DNA of 50,000 bases from Bacteroidota bacterium (GCA_947469885.1 CANIQT010000028.1:1-50000), one strand, 5' to 3'; shown: positions 16,431 through 25,438, counted from the stretch's first letter. Notes: generated by a model not told the origin, from the letters alone. Program-made: numbers and translations.

Positions 16431-19235
16431 ATGAAATTTAAAACTACTTTCTTATCTCTAATTGCCGTTTCGTTTATGGCAGTAGCTTATGTGGCTGCCA
16501 AACAAATAAAGCCTTTAAAATCATCTGCCCATAATCCATCATCCGAAGGAATGGAAGATGACGAACAATCGCGAATGAAATGGGAAATGAAACGCCTTGC
16601 CGACCCTGCAACCGGCAAAATACCTGACAATGTTCGTCAGCGCGAATTGGCGTATGCAGCCACTTTGCCAAACGATGCAAGTACCAATCGTGCCAATTTG
16701 GTTTGGACCAACCGAGGACCTTGGAATGTGGGCGGAAAAACAGGTGCTTTTGGCATTGATGTGACGAACGAAAACAGACTACTTGCCGGAACGCATTCAG
16801 GAGGTATGTGGTTAAGTAGTGATGGTGGTGGTTCATGGGCAATGACCAATACTGCTGCACAGTTGAAAGGTGCAAATTGTCTGGTGCAGGATCATCGCCC
16901 CAATCATACCAACAATTGGTATTATGGTGGAGGTAATCCTTGGGCATCTGCCGGAGGTGGAGGCTCTGCTTTTTTTATGGGAGATGGAATTTATAAATCT
17001 TCCGACAATGGCTTAACATGGACTCCGCAGGCACCAACTACCACCGCCAATGCCAATGCTTTTACAGGTAGCTGGCAGATAATCTATAGTCTGGCAGTTG
17101 ACCAATCAGCACCCGATAGTTTGGATGAAGTATATGTAGCAATGTATGGTGGAGTGTATAGAAGCGTTACCGGATTTGCTACCACTGGCTGGACTGCCTG
17201 CAAAACTGGCGGAGCTTATTTTACTGAAGTAGCAGTAACCACCACAGGGGTGGTGTATATTACTTTAGATTCAACCAGCACTCAACGTGGAATCTGGCGT
17301 TCAACAGATGGAATTACATTTACAAATATATTACCTGCCAATTTCCCCACATCATATAATAGAATACAATTAGGCATCAACCCGAACAACGAAAACGAAG
17401 TTTACTTTTTGGCAAATACACCTGGCTTCGGCAAACATACCATTGACTTTTTGCAAAACGACCATTATAATAGTTTGTGGAAATATAATTATGTGTCTGG
17501 CAACGGCTCAGGTGCGGGAGGTACTTGGCAGGACTTGTCAGTTAATCTGCCTGTAAGTGGAGGAACATTTGATAAGTTTCAAACACAAGAATCGTACGAC
17601 ATGTTAGTGAAAGTAAAACCTGGAAATTCCAATGTGGTTTTTATAGGAGGTACTAATCTTTATCGCTCCACATCTGCTTTTCAGGATTCCACTCACACCT
17701 CTTATATAGGTGGATATTTGCAGGGATGCAATGTTCCTTATGTTGATTCGTACCTTAATCACCACCCTGACCAACATTGCTTGGAGTTTCTTGCTTCCAA
17801 CCCTAATGTTATGTACAGTGCGAATGATGGAGGAGTTTTTAAAACGATGAACAATACCGACTCCAATGTAGTGTGGCAATCTATGGACAATGGATACATT
17901 ACTTCCATGTTTTACACCATTGCCATTGACCATGCTACAGTGGGCAATGATGTGATAGTGGGCGGTGCGCAAGACAATGGAAGTTGGTTTACCAATAATA
18001 ACATTCCAACTTCTCCTTGGTTGCATGTTCATGGTGGCGATGGTTCGTGGTGTCAGGTAGCCGATGGACGCACAAGTTATTATTTTTCGATTCAAAACGG
18101 AATGCGGGTGGTGAAAGAAAATCTAGATGCAAACGGCAATGCACTTAGCTTTGCCCGTGTTGACCCTATTGGAGGTAAAGGGTATCAATGGATGAATCCT
18201 TTTGTTTTAGACCCGAACAATAACAACATCATGTATCTTGCAGGAGGAAAATATTTATGGCGAAACAGCGATTTATCGGCTGTGCCAATGAATAATACAT
18301 GGGATTCGATTTCTACCAACTGGGTGCGCTGGGCTGATTCGGTACCTACTGCTAAATCGGAAATAACAGCACTTACTGTTTGTAAAACCCCTGCTAACAG
18401 GGTGTATTACGGAACGGATAACACAAGGGTGTATCGGGTGGACAATGCCAACACTGGAACTCCAACCCCTGTTGACATAACATCCACCACAGTCAATAAT
18501 CTTTTTCCAACTTCCACCAATCCTTATTATTATGCGTATGTAAGCAATATTGCAGTTGACCCAACTGACGGAAATAAACTAATGGTCATCTTTTCGAATT
18601 ACAATGTATCCAGCATTTATTATTCATCCGATGGAGGAACTACCTGGAGCAAACAAGGTGGTAATCTCGAATCGGTAGGTAATGTGTTGGCTCCATCCAT
18701 ACGCTGGGCAAGTATTCTTCCTGTTGCTGATGGTAAGGTGTATTTGGTAGGTACAAGTATTGGATTGTTTGCAACCGATTCTTTAGCTGGCAATGCTACC
18801 ACTTGGGTTCAATTAGGTACTAATACAATTGGTAATGCAGTGTGCGATATGATAGAAACTCGTGTTTCCGATGGATTAGTGGTAGTAGCTACCCATACCA
18901 ATGGAATTTATTCCACCACCATTTCTTCCATTCACGATTTACCACTTTCAGCTAATGAAATAGCAGGATATAATAATGAGTTTCAACTTACGGCTTACCC
19001 CAACCCTATGATTGAAACTACCACTATTGATTTTAATCTCAGTAAAAAATCGAAAGTTAATCTTACTATTTTAGATGATTGCGGAAGATTGGTTGAAACA
19101 CTTATTGACGAACAGTTGCAGCAAGGCAAACATTCAGTTGTGTTTAATAGAAAAAATTTGAAATCAGGAATTTATTATTACAGCTTGATTGCTGACGACA
19201 GAAGAAAAACGAATAAAATGGTTTTAATAAAATAA
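16431..19235 (+). CDS. Secreted T9SS type A protein with BNR/sortilin-like propeller
   Basis: 934 residues from the chosen start. A signal peptide (FKTTFLSLIAVSFMAVAYVAA) is followed by a large beta-propeller region with Asp-box motifs (SSDGGGSW, KSSDNGLTW, STDGITF, YYSSDGGTTW), the signature of BNR, VPS10/sortilin and exo-sialidase-like propellers. The last ~80 residues are a type A sorting domain: TAYPNPMIETTTIDF, VNLTILDDCGRLVETLI, GIYYYSLI and the terminal KMVLIK. No sialidase catalytic set was recognised, so a binding or structural role is as likely as glycosidase activity. The stop codon abuts the next ATG directly, so the two genes may be translationally coupled. Confidence 0.83.
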   Translation: MKFKTTFLSLIAVSFMAVAYVAAKQIKPLKSSAHNPSSEGMEDDEQSRMKWEMKRLADPATGKIPDNVRQRELAYAATLPNDASTNRANLVWTNRGPWNVGGKTGAFGIDVTNENRLLAGTHSGGMWLSSDGGGSWAMTNTAAQLKGANCLVQDHRPNHTNNWYYGGGNPWASAGGGGSAFFMGDGIYKSSDNGLTWTPQAPTTTANANAFTGSWQIIYSLAVDQSAPDSLDEVYVAMYGGVYRSVTGFATTGWTACKTGGAYFTEVAVTTTGVVYITLDSTSTQRGIWRSTDGITFTNILPANFPTSYNRIQLGINPNNENEVYFLANTPGFGKHTIDFLQNDHYNSLWKYNYVSGNGSGAGGTWQDLSVNLPVSGGTFDKFQTQESYDMLVKVKPGNSNVVFIGGTNLYRSTSAFQDSTHTSYIGGYLQGCNVPYVDSYLNHHPDQHCLEFLASNPNVMYSANDGGVFKTMNNTDSNVVWQSMDNGYITSMFYTIAIDHATVGNDVIVGGAQDNGSWFTNNNIPTSPWLHVHGGDGSWCQVADGRTSYYFSIQNGMRVVKENLDANGNALSFARVDPIGGKGYQWMNPFVLDPNNNNIMYLAGGKYLWRNSDLSAVPMNNTWDSISTNWVRWADSVPTAKSEITALTVCKTPANRVYYGTDNTRVYRVDNANTGTPTPVDITSTTVNNLFPTSTNPYYYAYVSNIAVDPTDGNKLMVIFSNYNVSSIYYSSDGGTTWSKQGGNLESVGNVLAPSIRWASILPVADGKVYLVGTSIGLFATDSLAGNATTWVQLGTNTIGNAVCDMIETRVSDGLVVVATHTNGIYSTTISSIHDLPLSANEIAGYNNEFQLTAYPNPMIETTTIDFNLSKKSKVNLTILDDCGRLVETLIDEQLQQGKHSVVFNRKNLKSGIYYYSLIADDRRKTNKMVLIK

Positions 19236-19811
19236 ATGCACTTCGATTATTACAGTTGGATAATCCTCCCGCTTATTATTTTCTTTTCCCGTATTTGTGA
19301 TGTAAGTATAGGAACTATTCGCCATGTGTTTATTTCAAAAGGATTCCGCAAAATTGTTCCATTGCTTGGTTTCTTCGAAGTGTTAATCTGGATTGTGGTA
19401 GTGGCACAGGTAATGAAAAACCTAAACAACATAGCCTGTTATCTTGCATGGGCTGGAGGTTTTGCAACAGGTACTTATGTTGGTTTGCAAATAGAAGAGC
19501 GACTTGCATTAGGACTTCAAGTTATCCGTATCATCACTAATCAGAATTGTGATGATTTGTTGGCGGCATTAAAAAAAGGAAATCATGGAATTACTGTGGT
19601 AGAAGGGCAGGGTGGGGTAGGACCTGTGAAAATGATTTTCACCATCATCAAACGTAAAAATGTTCAATCGGTTGTTACAATTATTGAACAATACAATCCA
19701 TCTGCTTTTTATTCGATAGAAGATATTCGAAATGCCAATCAGGGAGTGTTTACCCAAAACTCTCGTAAAGGTTTTTCTTCTATCAGAAATTTATTTTCAA
19801 ATAAGAAATAA
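19236..19811 (+). CDS. UPF0316 / DUF2179 family membrane protein
   Basis: 191 residues with three hydrophobic segments in the first ~90 (WIILPLIIFFSRICDVSIGTIR, IVPLLGFFEVLIWIVVVAQVM, YLAWAGGFATGTYVGLQIEER). A cytoplasmic DUF2179-like domain follows (ITVVEGQGGVGPVKMIFTIIKRKNV, FYSIEDIRNANQGVF). The family is widespread and its function unknown; the C-terminal domain resembles those of YitT-type proteins. The start codon directly follows the stop of the preceding T9SS gene. Confidence 0.88.
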   Translation: MHFDYYSWIILPLIIFFSRICDVSIGTIRHVFISKGFRKIVPLLGFFEVLIWIVVVAQVMKNLNNIACYLAWAGGFATGTYVGLQIEERLALGLQVIRIITNQNCDDLLAALKKGNHGITVVEGQGGVGPVKMIFTIIKRKNVQSVVTIIEQYNPSAFYSIEDIRNANQGVFTQNSRKGFSSIRNLFSNKK

Positions 19812-19832
19812 TTTATCAGGCGATTTAACAAA

Positions 19833-20255
19833 ATGACCATTCAGCAATTTGGAATTTCTTTTTATTTCTTGTTATTTTCTTTTTGCACTTCTGCTCAATC
19901 AGAAAAATCTAATTACAATAGCGAACGGATGCAAGCTGTCGTAAATCGCGATTCTGTTAAGTTGGATGCGTTGATTGCTACTGATGCAGTTATTATTCAT
20001 TCGAACGGGTTGATGGAAAACAAACAGGAACACATCCATAATATAATGAGTGGAAAAATTATTTATTCTGAAATGAAAGTGACAGAACAAACCACCAAAT
20101 TGTATAACGAAACAAAAATAGTGACCGGCATAGTGGAAGTATCCGGAAAATATGATGGCAAAGATTACCATGTAAAATTAAGATTTATCGAAGTGGACAG
20201 GCTCAATAAGAGCCAATGGCAGCTTATCAACTGGCAATCCACAAAGATGAATTAA
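19833..20255 (+). CDS. Secreted NTF2-like (DUF4440-type) protein
   Basis: 140 residues. The N-terminus is a signal peptide (FGISFYFLLFSFCTSAQ). The rest has the NTF2-like cone-fold pattern: RMQAVVNRDSVKLDALIATDAVIIHSNG, ENKQEHIHNIMSG, IVTGIVEVSGKYDGK and the closing WQLINWQST. DUF4440/SnoaL-like proteins bind small ligands or act as isomerases; no catalytic residues can be assigned. It lies 21 bases after the UPF0316 gene, probably in the same transcript. Confidence 0.75.
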   Translation: MTIQQFGISFYFLLFSFCTSAQSEKSNYNSERMQAVVNRDSVKLDALIATDAVIIHSNGLMENKQEHIHNIMSGKIIYSEMKVTEQTTKLYNETKIVTGIVEVSGKYDGKDYHVKLRFIEVDRLNKSQWQLINWQSTKMN

Positions 20256-20320
20256 CTTATTAATATTGTTATTAAACTACCGCTGCTAATAACTATTTTA
20301 ATCTCAATTAAAAAAATATT

Positions 20321-20328
20321 TACATTTG
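20321..20328 (+). promoter_or_regulatory. -7 element of the lipoprotein gene
   Basis: TACATTTG, a perfect TAnnTTTG, 74 bases before the 20403 ATG, giving a fairly long leader. Confidence 0.55.
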
Positions 20329-20402
20329 TATTAAACTTTTAATAATTGCCTTCGTCATAGATGCAAATAAACCTTTTAATCATTAACTAAATTAAAAAAA
20401 CA

Positions 20403-21251
20403 ATGAAAACCAAAAATCTAATGAAATACCTTTCTGTAGTAGCTATAGTGGGTATCCTTTTTACTTCATGTAAGAAAAAAACTGAAGACACCGACAGAGA
20501 TACTTCTGCATCTTCAGACAATGCACTTGCAGAGGGAACTTACAACGATGTGCACAACATCGCTGATCAGGCATCTTCTGGAACTTTAACTTCTTATTTA
20601 GCTCCATCTACTTCAGGAGAAAAAGGATTGTTAAGTTCTTGCGCAGTGGTAACCATCAATACCACTGTTAATCCTCACACCATTACTATTGATTTCGGTT
20701 CTACTAACTGTTTGTGTTCTGATAACAGATACCGCAGAGGTATAATCAATGTATCTTACACTGGACTTTACAGAGATTCAGCATCTACACACACTATATC
20801 ATTTACTAACTATTTTGTTAACGATAACCAAGTGATGGGTACTAAAACTGTAACCAACAATGGACACAATGGTGCAGGACATTTAACTTTCTCTATTCAA
20901 GTTAATGGTACTATTATTAAATCGGCTGCTAATGGTGGTGGAACTATTACTTGGACTTCTACTCGCACTCGCGAATGGATTGCAGGAGAAAGCACTCTCG
21001 CTACTTGGAGTGATGATGAATATTTAATTACTGGAACTGCAAGCGGAACAAATGCTCAAGGAACTACTTTTACTGCATCTACTACCAGTGCGTTGGATGT
21101 TAAAATGAACTGCCACTATATTGTTGCCGGTGGTTTTCAAATTACTCCAAACGGAAAAGCTACTCGTTATGTTGATTTTGGCAGTGGTGCTTGCGACAAC
21201 CAAGCTACTGTAACTATCAACGGTAATATTTATAACATCACTTTGCATTAA
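20403..21251 (+). CDS. Lipoprotein of unknown function
   Basis: 282 residues. The signal sequence (MKYLSVVAIVGILFTSCKKK) ends in a lipobox with the lipidated Cys at about residue 23, followed by a charged linker. The mature part is rich in Thr/Ser/Gly beta strands (TINTTVNPHTITIDFGSTNC, RRGIINVSYTGLYRDSAST, RYVDFGSGACDNQATVTINGNIYNI) and has two acidic/cysteine pairs. The internal phrases TIDFGSTNC and YVDFGSGAC look like an internal repeat. I recognise no named domain, though such repeats occur in Bacteroidota surface lipoproteins. It ends in a strong terminator. Confidence 0.7.
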   Translation: MKTKNLMKYLSVVAIVGILFTSCKKKTEDTDRDTSASSDNALAEGTYNDVHNIADQASSGTLTSYLAPSTSGEKGLLSSCAVVTINTTVNPHTITIDFGSTNCLCSDNRYRRGIINVSYTGLYRDSASTHTISFTNYFVNDNQVMGTKTVTNNGHNGAGHLTFSIQVNGTIIKSAANGGGTITWTSTRTREWIAGESTLATWSDDEYLITGTASGTNAQGTTFTASTTSALDVKMNCHYIVAGGFQITPNGKATRYVDFGSGACDNQATVTINGNIYNITLH

Positions 21252-21270
21252 CCAAGTTTAATTACTTTCA

Positions 21271-21310
21271 AAAAAAATCCCTCCCGATTAGTTTCGGGAG
21301 GGATTTTTTT
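21271..21310. terminator. Bidirectional intrinsic terminator
   Basis: A perfect 17-bp stem pairs 21271-21287 with 21294-21310 around a six-base loop, with A-run and T-run ends, between convergent genes. Confidence 0.92.
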
Positions 21311-21314
21311 TGTT

Positions 21315-21983
21315 TTACTTTTTCTTTTGATACTCAAATTCCTTCAACAACAAATCAATGTCTTTCATCAATTGATTAATATCTGCGGTATCTGTTCCGT
21401 CATAAAACCCGCGAATACGTTTGTCCCAATCTATCAAGGCAAAATTTTGTGTGTGAATAAAATCATCTGGTCCGCCATCGCCTTGCTCTGCATTCAATAA
21501 ATAACTAGTGCGAGCTATGGCATACAACTCTTTTTTACTTCCGGTTACAAAGTTCCACTGAGGTGCTTGGGCATTGTGTTGTATAGCATATCGTTTTAGT
21601 TGTTCCACGGTGTCAATGTCGGGGTCAACGGTGTGAGATAGAATTTTTACCTTGCCATTACTTTTGTATTTTTCGTACACCCGCTCCAGTTGGTTACTCA
21701 TTACGGGGCAAATGCTATGGCAGGTAGTGAAAAAGAAATCGGTTACATAAATACTTTCATTAAAATCTTTTTCGGTAACTGTTTTTCCATCTTGATTTAT
21801 AAAACTAAAATTGCCTATTGTGTGATACACCGTATCTGTTTTTCCATCTTTAGTTACCACTTCTTTTTCTCCGAAAATAGCAAGGTAGCGTATCGGTTTG
21901 TTTTTATCATAAATAAAAAATGCATACACAAACACCATGGCTGCTACTACTAGTAATACTACATTCACAACTTTTACTTTCAT
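21315..21983 (-). CDS. SCO1/SenC/PrrC-family copper chaperone
   Basis: 222 residues with an N-terminal membrane anchor (VVNVVLLVVAAMVFVYAFFIY) and a thioredoxin-fold domain outside. The copper ligands of the family are visible: CHSIC in TTCHSICPVMSNQ (Cys88 and Cys92) and the histidine in DFIHTQNFALID (His177). The DPDIDT segment is also typical. SCO proteins deliver copper to the CuA site of cytochrome oxidase or act as thiol reductases; no oxidase genes are in the window. It lies downstream of a TlpA-like gene on the same strand, separated by a heptamer-repeat spacer. Confidence 0.92.
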   Translation of the reverse strand: MKVKVVNVVLLVVAAMVFVYAFFIYDKNKPIRYLAIFGEKEVVTKDGKTDTVYHTIGNFSFINQDGKTVTEKDFNESIYVTDFFFTTCHSICPVMSNQLERVYEKYKSNGKVKILSHTVDPDIDTVEQLKRYAIQHNAQAPQWNFVTGSKKELYAIARTSYLLNAEQGDGGPDDFIHTQNFALIDWDKRIRGFYDGTDTADINQLMKDIDLLLKEFEYQKKK

Positions 21984-21989
21984 TCTTTT

Positions 21990-22043
21990 TAAATTTAGGA
22001 TTTTTAAATTTAGGATTTAGGATTTGAAACTTGAAACCTGAAA
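21990..22043. repeat. Heptamer-repeat spacer
   Basis: The gap holds two copies of TTTAAATTTAGGAT, then GATTTAG heptamers, then GAAACTT/GAAACCT/GAAACTC heptamers. Sequence words match those at 1741-1817 and 23864-23916. Confidence 0.6.
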
Positions 22044-22044
22044 C

Positions 22045-22521
22045 TCATTTCACACTTTCTATTTCACTTTTAAGTAATTCGTAAGTCACTTTTTTTTCAA
22101 AGAAATGTTTCACGTTATTTTTATTGTTTACAATTAATGTAGCAGGAATAGCTCCTGTCCACTGGTCAGCCACTTTTGGAATAAAATAATTTCCATTAAC
22201 TTCGTCCAAAAGTAACACTTCGGATGCTATATTTTTGTTCAACATAAACGGAAGCAATTTTGTTTTCAAATCTTCCTTAAAATCTAAACTCACCAACAAC
22301 ACTTTTATTTTTTTATATTTATAATCACGATTAATGTTTTCGAAATCGGGTAACTCTTTGATGCATGGTGCGCACCAAGTAGCCCAAAAATTAACAATGT
22401 AAGTTGTATCCGAAGGATTTAAAATTCGTTTTTCGAGGTCAGTAATTTTAATGACACTTGCTTGCTGAGCAAAACTATTGACACTGATAAAAATTAAAAA
22501 AATGAAAATGAAATGGCGCAT
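22045..22521 (-). CDS. TlpA/ResA-like periplasmic thiol-disulfide oxidoreductase
   Basis: 158 residues from the start chosen here. A signal peptide (RHFIFIFLIFISVNSFAQ) is followed by a thioredoxin fold with the active site WCAPC (Cys50, Cys53) inside IVNFWATWCAPCIKELPDFE and the cis-proline region GAIPATLIVN. Such proteins reduce disulfides in the periplasm, for example in cytochrome maturation or for copper-site assembly, which fits the SCO gene next door. A longer frame starting at 22557 is rejected because a perfect -7 promoter element lies between it and the chosen Met. Confidence 0.88.
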   Translation of the reverse strand: MRHFIFIFLIFISVNSFAQQASVIKITDLEKRILNPSDTTYIVNFWATWCAPCIKELPDFENINRDYKYKKIKVLLVSLDFKEDLKTKLLPFMLNKNIASEVLLLDEVNGNYFIPKVADQWTGAIPATLIVNNKNNVKHFFEKKVTYELLKSEIESVK

Positions 22522-22535
22522 AACTAAAAGTGGTA

Positions 22536-22543
22536 CAAAGGTA
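22536..22543 (-). promoter_or_regulatory. -7 element of the TlpA-like gene, decides its start
   Basis: TACCTTTG on the minus strand, 14 bases upstream of the start at 22521 and downstream of the alternative start at 22557. Confidence 0.65.
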
Positions 22544-22599
22544 TTTAATATTCTCATCGTATATCTCCTGATAAACCTTCATTTTAAAATTTTATTTTC

Positions 22600-22608
22600 T
22601 AATTTCGC
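22600..22608 (+). promoter_or_regulatory. Candidate -7 element of the 22628 gene
   Basis: TAATTTCGC, the CG-variant of the -7 element, 19 bases upstream of the ATG. Confidence 0.45.
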
Positions 22609-22627
22609 CACTCAATAGAAAGCCTAT

Positions 22628-23062
22628 ATGCCCGAACACTCGCTTGAGATTTACAAAATAATACCACCGCCCATCAGCACAGCCGGAGTTTATTATTTTA
22701 CTACCGATAGTGGGGTGAATTACGAAGTGCGATTTGGGCGCAGGCAGGATAATATTTTACATGCCACCATTGTGTTTGGCGTTACCAACGATGAATTTGA
22801 AGGCGAAGAATATTCCCTCACCAATAGGGGCGAGATTTACCGGGTGATGAACACTATAGTGGTGGTAGTAAAAATGTTTATGGACCATCATCCCAAAATG
22901 ATTACCTACGAATTTACCGGACTTGCCAAAGCCGATGAGCCAGAGGATAAACTAACTTCCCGCATCAATTTATACAAACGCTACCTCCCCCTCATTTTCG
23001 ACCACAACTGGAAATTTGACTATTCGGGCGGAAATACCATTGTTATTAATCGGAGGAATTAA
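22628..23062 (+). CDS. Hypothetical protein, unidentified
   Basis: 144 residues, no signal peptide and no membrane segment. It has a mixed alpha/beta pattern: YYFTTDSGVNYEVRFGRRQ, HATIVFGVTNDEFEG, GEIYRVMNTIVVVVKMFMDHHPKMITYEFTG, then EPEDKLTSRINLYKRYL and the closing IVINRRN. The phrase TYEFTG..EDKLTSRINLYKRYL looks conserved and reminds me of small Bacteroidota proteins of unknown role, but I cannot name a family. Codon use and a candidate promoter support it being a real gene. A hairpin starts at its stop codon. Confidence 0.65.
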   Translation: MPEHSLEIYKIIPPPISTAGVYYFTTDSGVNYEVRFGRRQDNILHATIVFGVTNDEFEGEEYSLTNRGEIYRVMNTIVVVVKMFMDHHPKMITYEFTGLAKADEPEDKLTSRINLYKRYLPLIFDHNWKFDYSGGNTIVINRRN

Positions 23063-23106
23063 TTTCAGATTTCAGGTTTCAGATTGCAAATTTGAAATCT
23101 GAAATT
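23061..23106. repeat. Hairpin of TTTCAGA heptamers
   Basis: A perfect 14-bp inverted repeat (23061-23074 with 23093-23106), with heptamer direct repeats in the arms. It starts at the stop codon of the hypothetical gene. Confidence 0.7.
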
Positions 23107-23141
23107 TGGAATTATTTGGAAAGAACGCTTCTATCTCTTCC

Positions 23142-23827
23142 AACCTGCCTTCCCGCTTTCCGCTACAAGTCCGACCACCCACCAGCATAGTTCAACCGTG
23201 TGTGTAAGCCATTCCCCTCTCGAGAGGGGGTAGGGGGTGTGTTTTTTTACTCATCACCCACCGCACTTCGGGCTTTTCGCTACAATCGGGTTTAGTTTGA
23301 CACCTTCTTTTTTCATCGAACCTTTTAATACATCCTCCGAACTGGCTCTTTTGCCAGTTTTGGGGTTTTTAATCAATCTCCAATAGTTGTTGGTGAAAAC
23401 ACTAATAACGGCTTAAAACCTAATTAGGGTTTGGTGGTAAACTTTCCTTTTGGGCGTTCCCCTAATTAGGGGAAGGTGGTAAACTTTCCTTTTGGGCAAT
23501 CCCCTAATTAGGGGAAGGTAGTAAACTTTCCTTTTTTGCAATCCCCTAATTAGGTTTATGCCCAAAAACGAATTTTATGCGTTTTGCGAGAATATATAAT
23601 AAGTAGCGTGTTTTTTGGGTTTGATGTTAAATAGGTGTTTTAAGCATTTTTTGTCGAATTTTACTATTCTTGGTGTTTTTATCGCAACTTTTTTACGAAC
23701 AAACTTAAAGGTTATTCAAGGAAGTACCCTATCAAACTGCACCCGATTGTAGCGAAAATCCTTTTTTCGTGTGTTGGTTGTTGCTGGGGAGGGAAAAAGA
23801 TTGTAGCGGAAAGCGGGAAGGCAGGTT
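23142..23827. mobile_element. Non-coding inverted-repeat element (MITE-like, putative)
   Basis: Outer arms 23142-23168 and 23801-23827 are perfect 27-base inverted copies. Inner arms 23274-23300 and 23732-23758 match at 25 of 27 positions. Outer and inner arms share the word GCTTTYCGCTACAA, so one motif occurs four times. In the middle lies a 42-base tandem array, and a 16-base palindrome (CCCCTCTCGAGAGGGG) lies at 23214-23229. No open frame of a plausible protein and no target duplication was seen. The whole 23063-23918 gap is explained by this element plus heptamer hairpins on either side. Confidence 0.55.
23419..23554. repeat. 42-bp tandem array (3.2 units)
   Basis: Units start at 23419, 23461, 23503 and 23545 (partial), each exactly 42 bases, with few differences. 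Each unit begins in CCTAATTAGG; at 23457-23474 this extends to a perfect 18-base palindrome centred on TAATTA. The period is twice that of the four 21-bp arrays in this window. The two halves of a unit are not similar to each other. Confidence 0.8.
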
Positions 23828-23861
23828 AGCCGAAGAGGTAAGGTGTCTGCCCAAAAAAAAA

Positions 23862-23915
23862 TTCAAGTTTCAACTTTCAAGTTGACGTTAAAACTTGAAA
23901 CCTGAAACCTGAAAC
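23862..23915. repeat. Hairpin of TTCAAGT/GAAACCT heptamers
   Basis: The 9-base arms 23875-23883 and 23892-23900 are complementary, followed by two GAAACCT heptamers. It lies just before the end of the next minus-strand gene. Confidence 0.6.
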
Positions 23916-23918
23916 TTT

Positions 23919-25358
23919 TTATTTTTTTATTTTTTCTTTTTCCAGCATATCAATAAAGCCATCGAGTTGTTCGCTGTCAATGCGTTTGGCTTTGATGATT
24001 TTGTTTTCGTCCAGCAAATAAATAACAGGGGTGCTGTAAATGTCGTATATTTTTTTTGTTACTGCCCGGCTGTATTCGTCAGGCTGATGCACATTGTACC
24101 AATTCATTTTGTTTTCGCGGATAAATTTTTTCCAGTCTTCGGGTTTGTCTTCGGTTTCCACAGCATAAACGGTAACACCTTTTGCTTTGAGCTTGGTGTT
24201 GTAGGCTTCTACCAGTTTTGGCACTTCTTTTTTGCAGTGAGAGCAGCCGTGGTCCCAGAAAAGCACAACGGTGTATTTTGATTTGATGTCGTACAGCGAA
24301 ACGTTTTTGCCCAGCGTGTCCAACATGTTAATGCCGGGAGCTTTTTTACCTAATAGCAAGGGTTCTAAGGTCATGATGCGCTCTTTCATTTTGTAATTAT
24401 GAGTAGAGTCCACCCAGTCAGATTCTTTTAAATATCCTTTTACCATGTGCACAAACACGGCATCCATGCCCATTATTTTCGAATCTTCGTAAGTAAACGT
24501 GAGCCAATACACAATGTATTTGAATACTTCTTTGTTGGCTCTGGATTTGTTTACCAGGTAGTCGCACGCAATGTTAATGGAATCGGGGGTTTGCGGAGTG
24601 AGCTTTTCCATGTATCGTTTTATTTTGGTGCTGAAAATGGGTGTGCGCAAAAGGCGGTCGTCACTAAAATCGAAGTTGTCGAAGAAATGGGTTTTGAAAT
24701 AATGATAAGCAAAGGTGGAATCTTTTCGTCCGTTTGACAACACCGGTGGTTCGGGAATGTCTTTGTCTTGTATTTCTTCCATTGCTTTAAATAGTTTGGC
24801 AACAAAGGAGGTGGGGTGGTTTTTTATTAAATCGAGTTTGTAGTTTTTTACTTCGGTGTCAATCAATTCTAATTTGTCGCGCATAATTTTTATGGAGTCG
24901 TCACCTTTTTTAAACGAGTTGAGTTTGGCTTGCATGGGCTCCACTTGTTTTTGTTTTGCCATCATAAAATTTTGATAGTCGTAAAAAAATTTATTTTCTT
25001 CAGAGCCTTTCACTTTCATGTTTTTAATAAAATCGAGTGTGTCGGTTTCTAACGAAAAGTTTTGTTCCGAATCCATCATAAAATCGAAGTATTTATTTTT
25101 GTTGGGCGGCACAAAAAGGTAAACACCTTGCGGGAGTTTTTCTTTTCCTTGAAAAATCACTTCACCTTTTGCATTTACTTTTGCCGAATCTTTGATGTAC
25201 TGTTTGTCTCCATAATAATTGGCGAGCAAGCATTTGTCGCCTTCTTTGAGCCCTTTGGCCGAAATTTTAATGTTGTATCCTTCGGTGTTTCCGGCAAATG
25301 CAAAACCAGAAACAAGGAGAGCGAAAGCGGTAATTGTTTTTGTAAAATTTGTTGTCAT
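23919..25358 (-). CDS. TlpA-like thioredoxin with DUF4369 N-terminal domain
   Basis: 479 residues. A signal peptide (about 1-22, ending FAFAG) is followed by a DUF4369-type beta domain (YNIKISAKGLKEGDKCLLANYYGDKQYIKDSA, GVYLFVPP). Next comes a helical DUF5106-like middle, then a thioredoxin domain from about residue 335: GKKAPGINMLDTLGKNVSLYDIK, the active site CSHC (372-375), and the cis-Pro region STPVIYLLDEN. Bacteroidota use this architecture as periplasmic thiol-disulfide oxidoreductases; the N-terminal domains are thought to bind substrate or membrane partners. The SH pair between the cysteines is less common than CGPC-type sites. A variant -7 element (TAATTTCGC, 25380-25388) precedes the gene. 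Confidence 0.87.
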   Translation of the reverse strand: MTTNFTKTITAFALLVSGFAFAGNTEGYNIKISAKGLKEGDKCLLANYYGDKQYIKDSAKVNAKGEVIFQGKEKLPQGVYLFVPPNKNKYFDFMMDSEQNFSLETDTLDFIKNMKVKGSEENKFFYDYQNFMMAKQKQVEPMQAKLNSFKKGDDSIKIMRDKLELIDTEVKNYKLDLIKNHPTSFVAKLFKAMEEIQDKDIPEPPVLSNGRKDSTFAYHYFKTHFFDNFDFSDDRLLRTPIFSTKIKRYMEKLTPQTPDSINIACDYLVNKSRANKEVFKYIVYWLTFTYEDSKIMGMDAVFVHMVKGYLKESDWVDSTHNYKMKERIMTLEPLLLGKKAPGINMLDTLGKNVSLYDIKSKYTVVLFWDHGCSHCKKEVPKLVEAYNTKLKAKGVTVYAVETEDKPEDWKKFIRENKMNWYNVHQPDEYSRAVTKKIYDIYSTPVIYLLDENKIIKAKRIDSEQLDGFIDMLEKEKIKK

Positions 25359-25379
25359 AAATTTTTATTTTTTTGAGTT

Positions 25380-25388
25380 GCGAAATTA
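25380..25388 (-). promoter_or_regulatory. Candidate -7 element of the DUF4369-thioredoxin gene
   Basis: TAATTTCGC on the minus strand, 21 bases upstream of the start at 25358; same variant as at 22600-22608. Confidence 0.45.
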
Positions 25389-25438
25389 GGCATTGTACCT
25401 CACAATTTTTGAGCCAAAAATAGTTAAGGATTTTAAAA

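Noticed and set aside
22522..22557. Longer N-terminus for the TlpA-like protein
   Set aside because: A perfect -7 element lies inside this extension, and it would bury the signal peptide.
23142..23827. Degenerate transposase gene inside the inverted-repeat element
   Set aside because: No frame of useful length and no transposase motif was seen on either strand.
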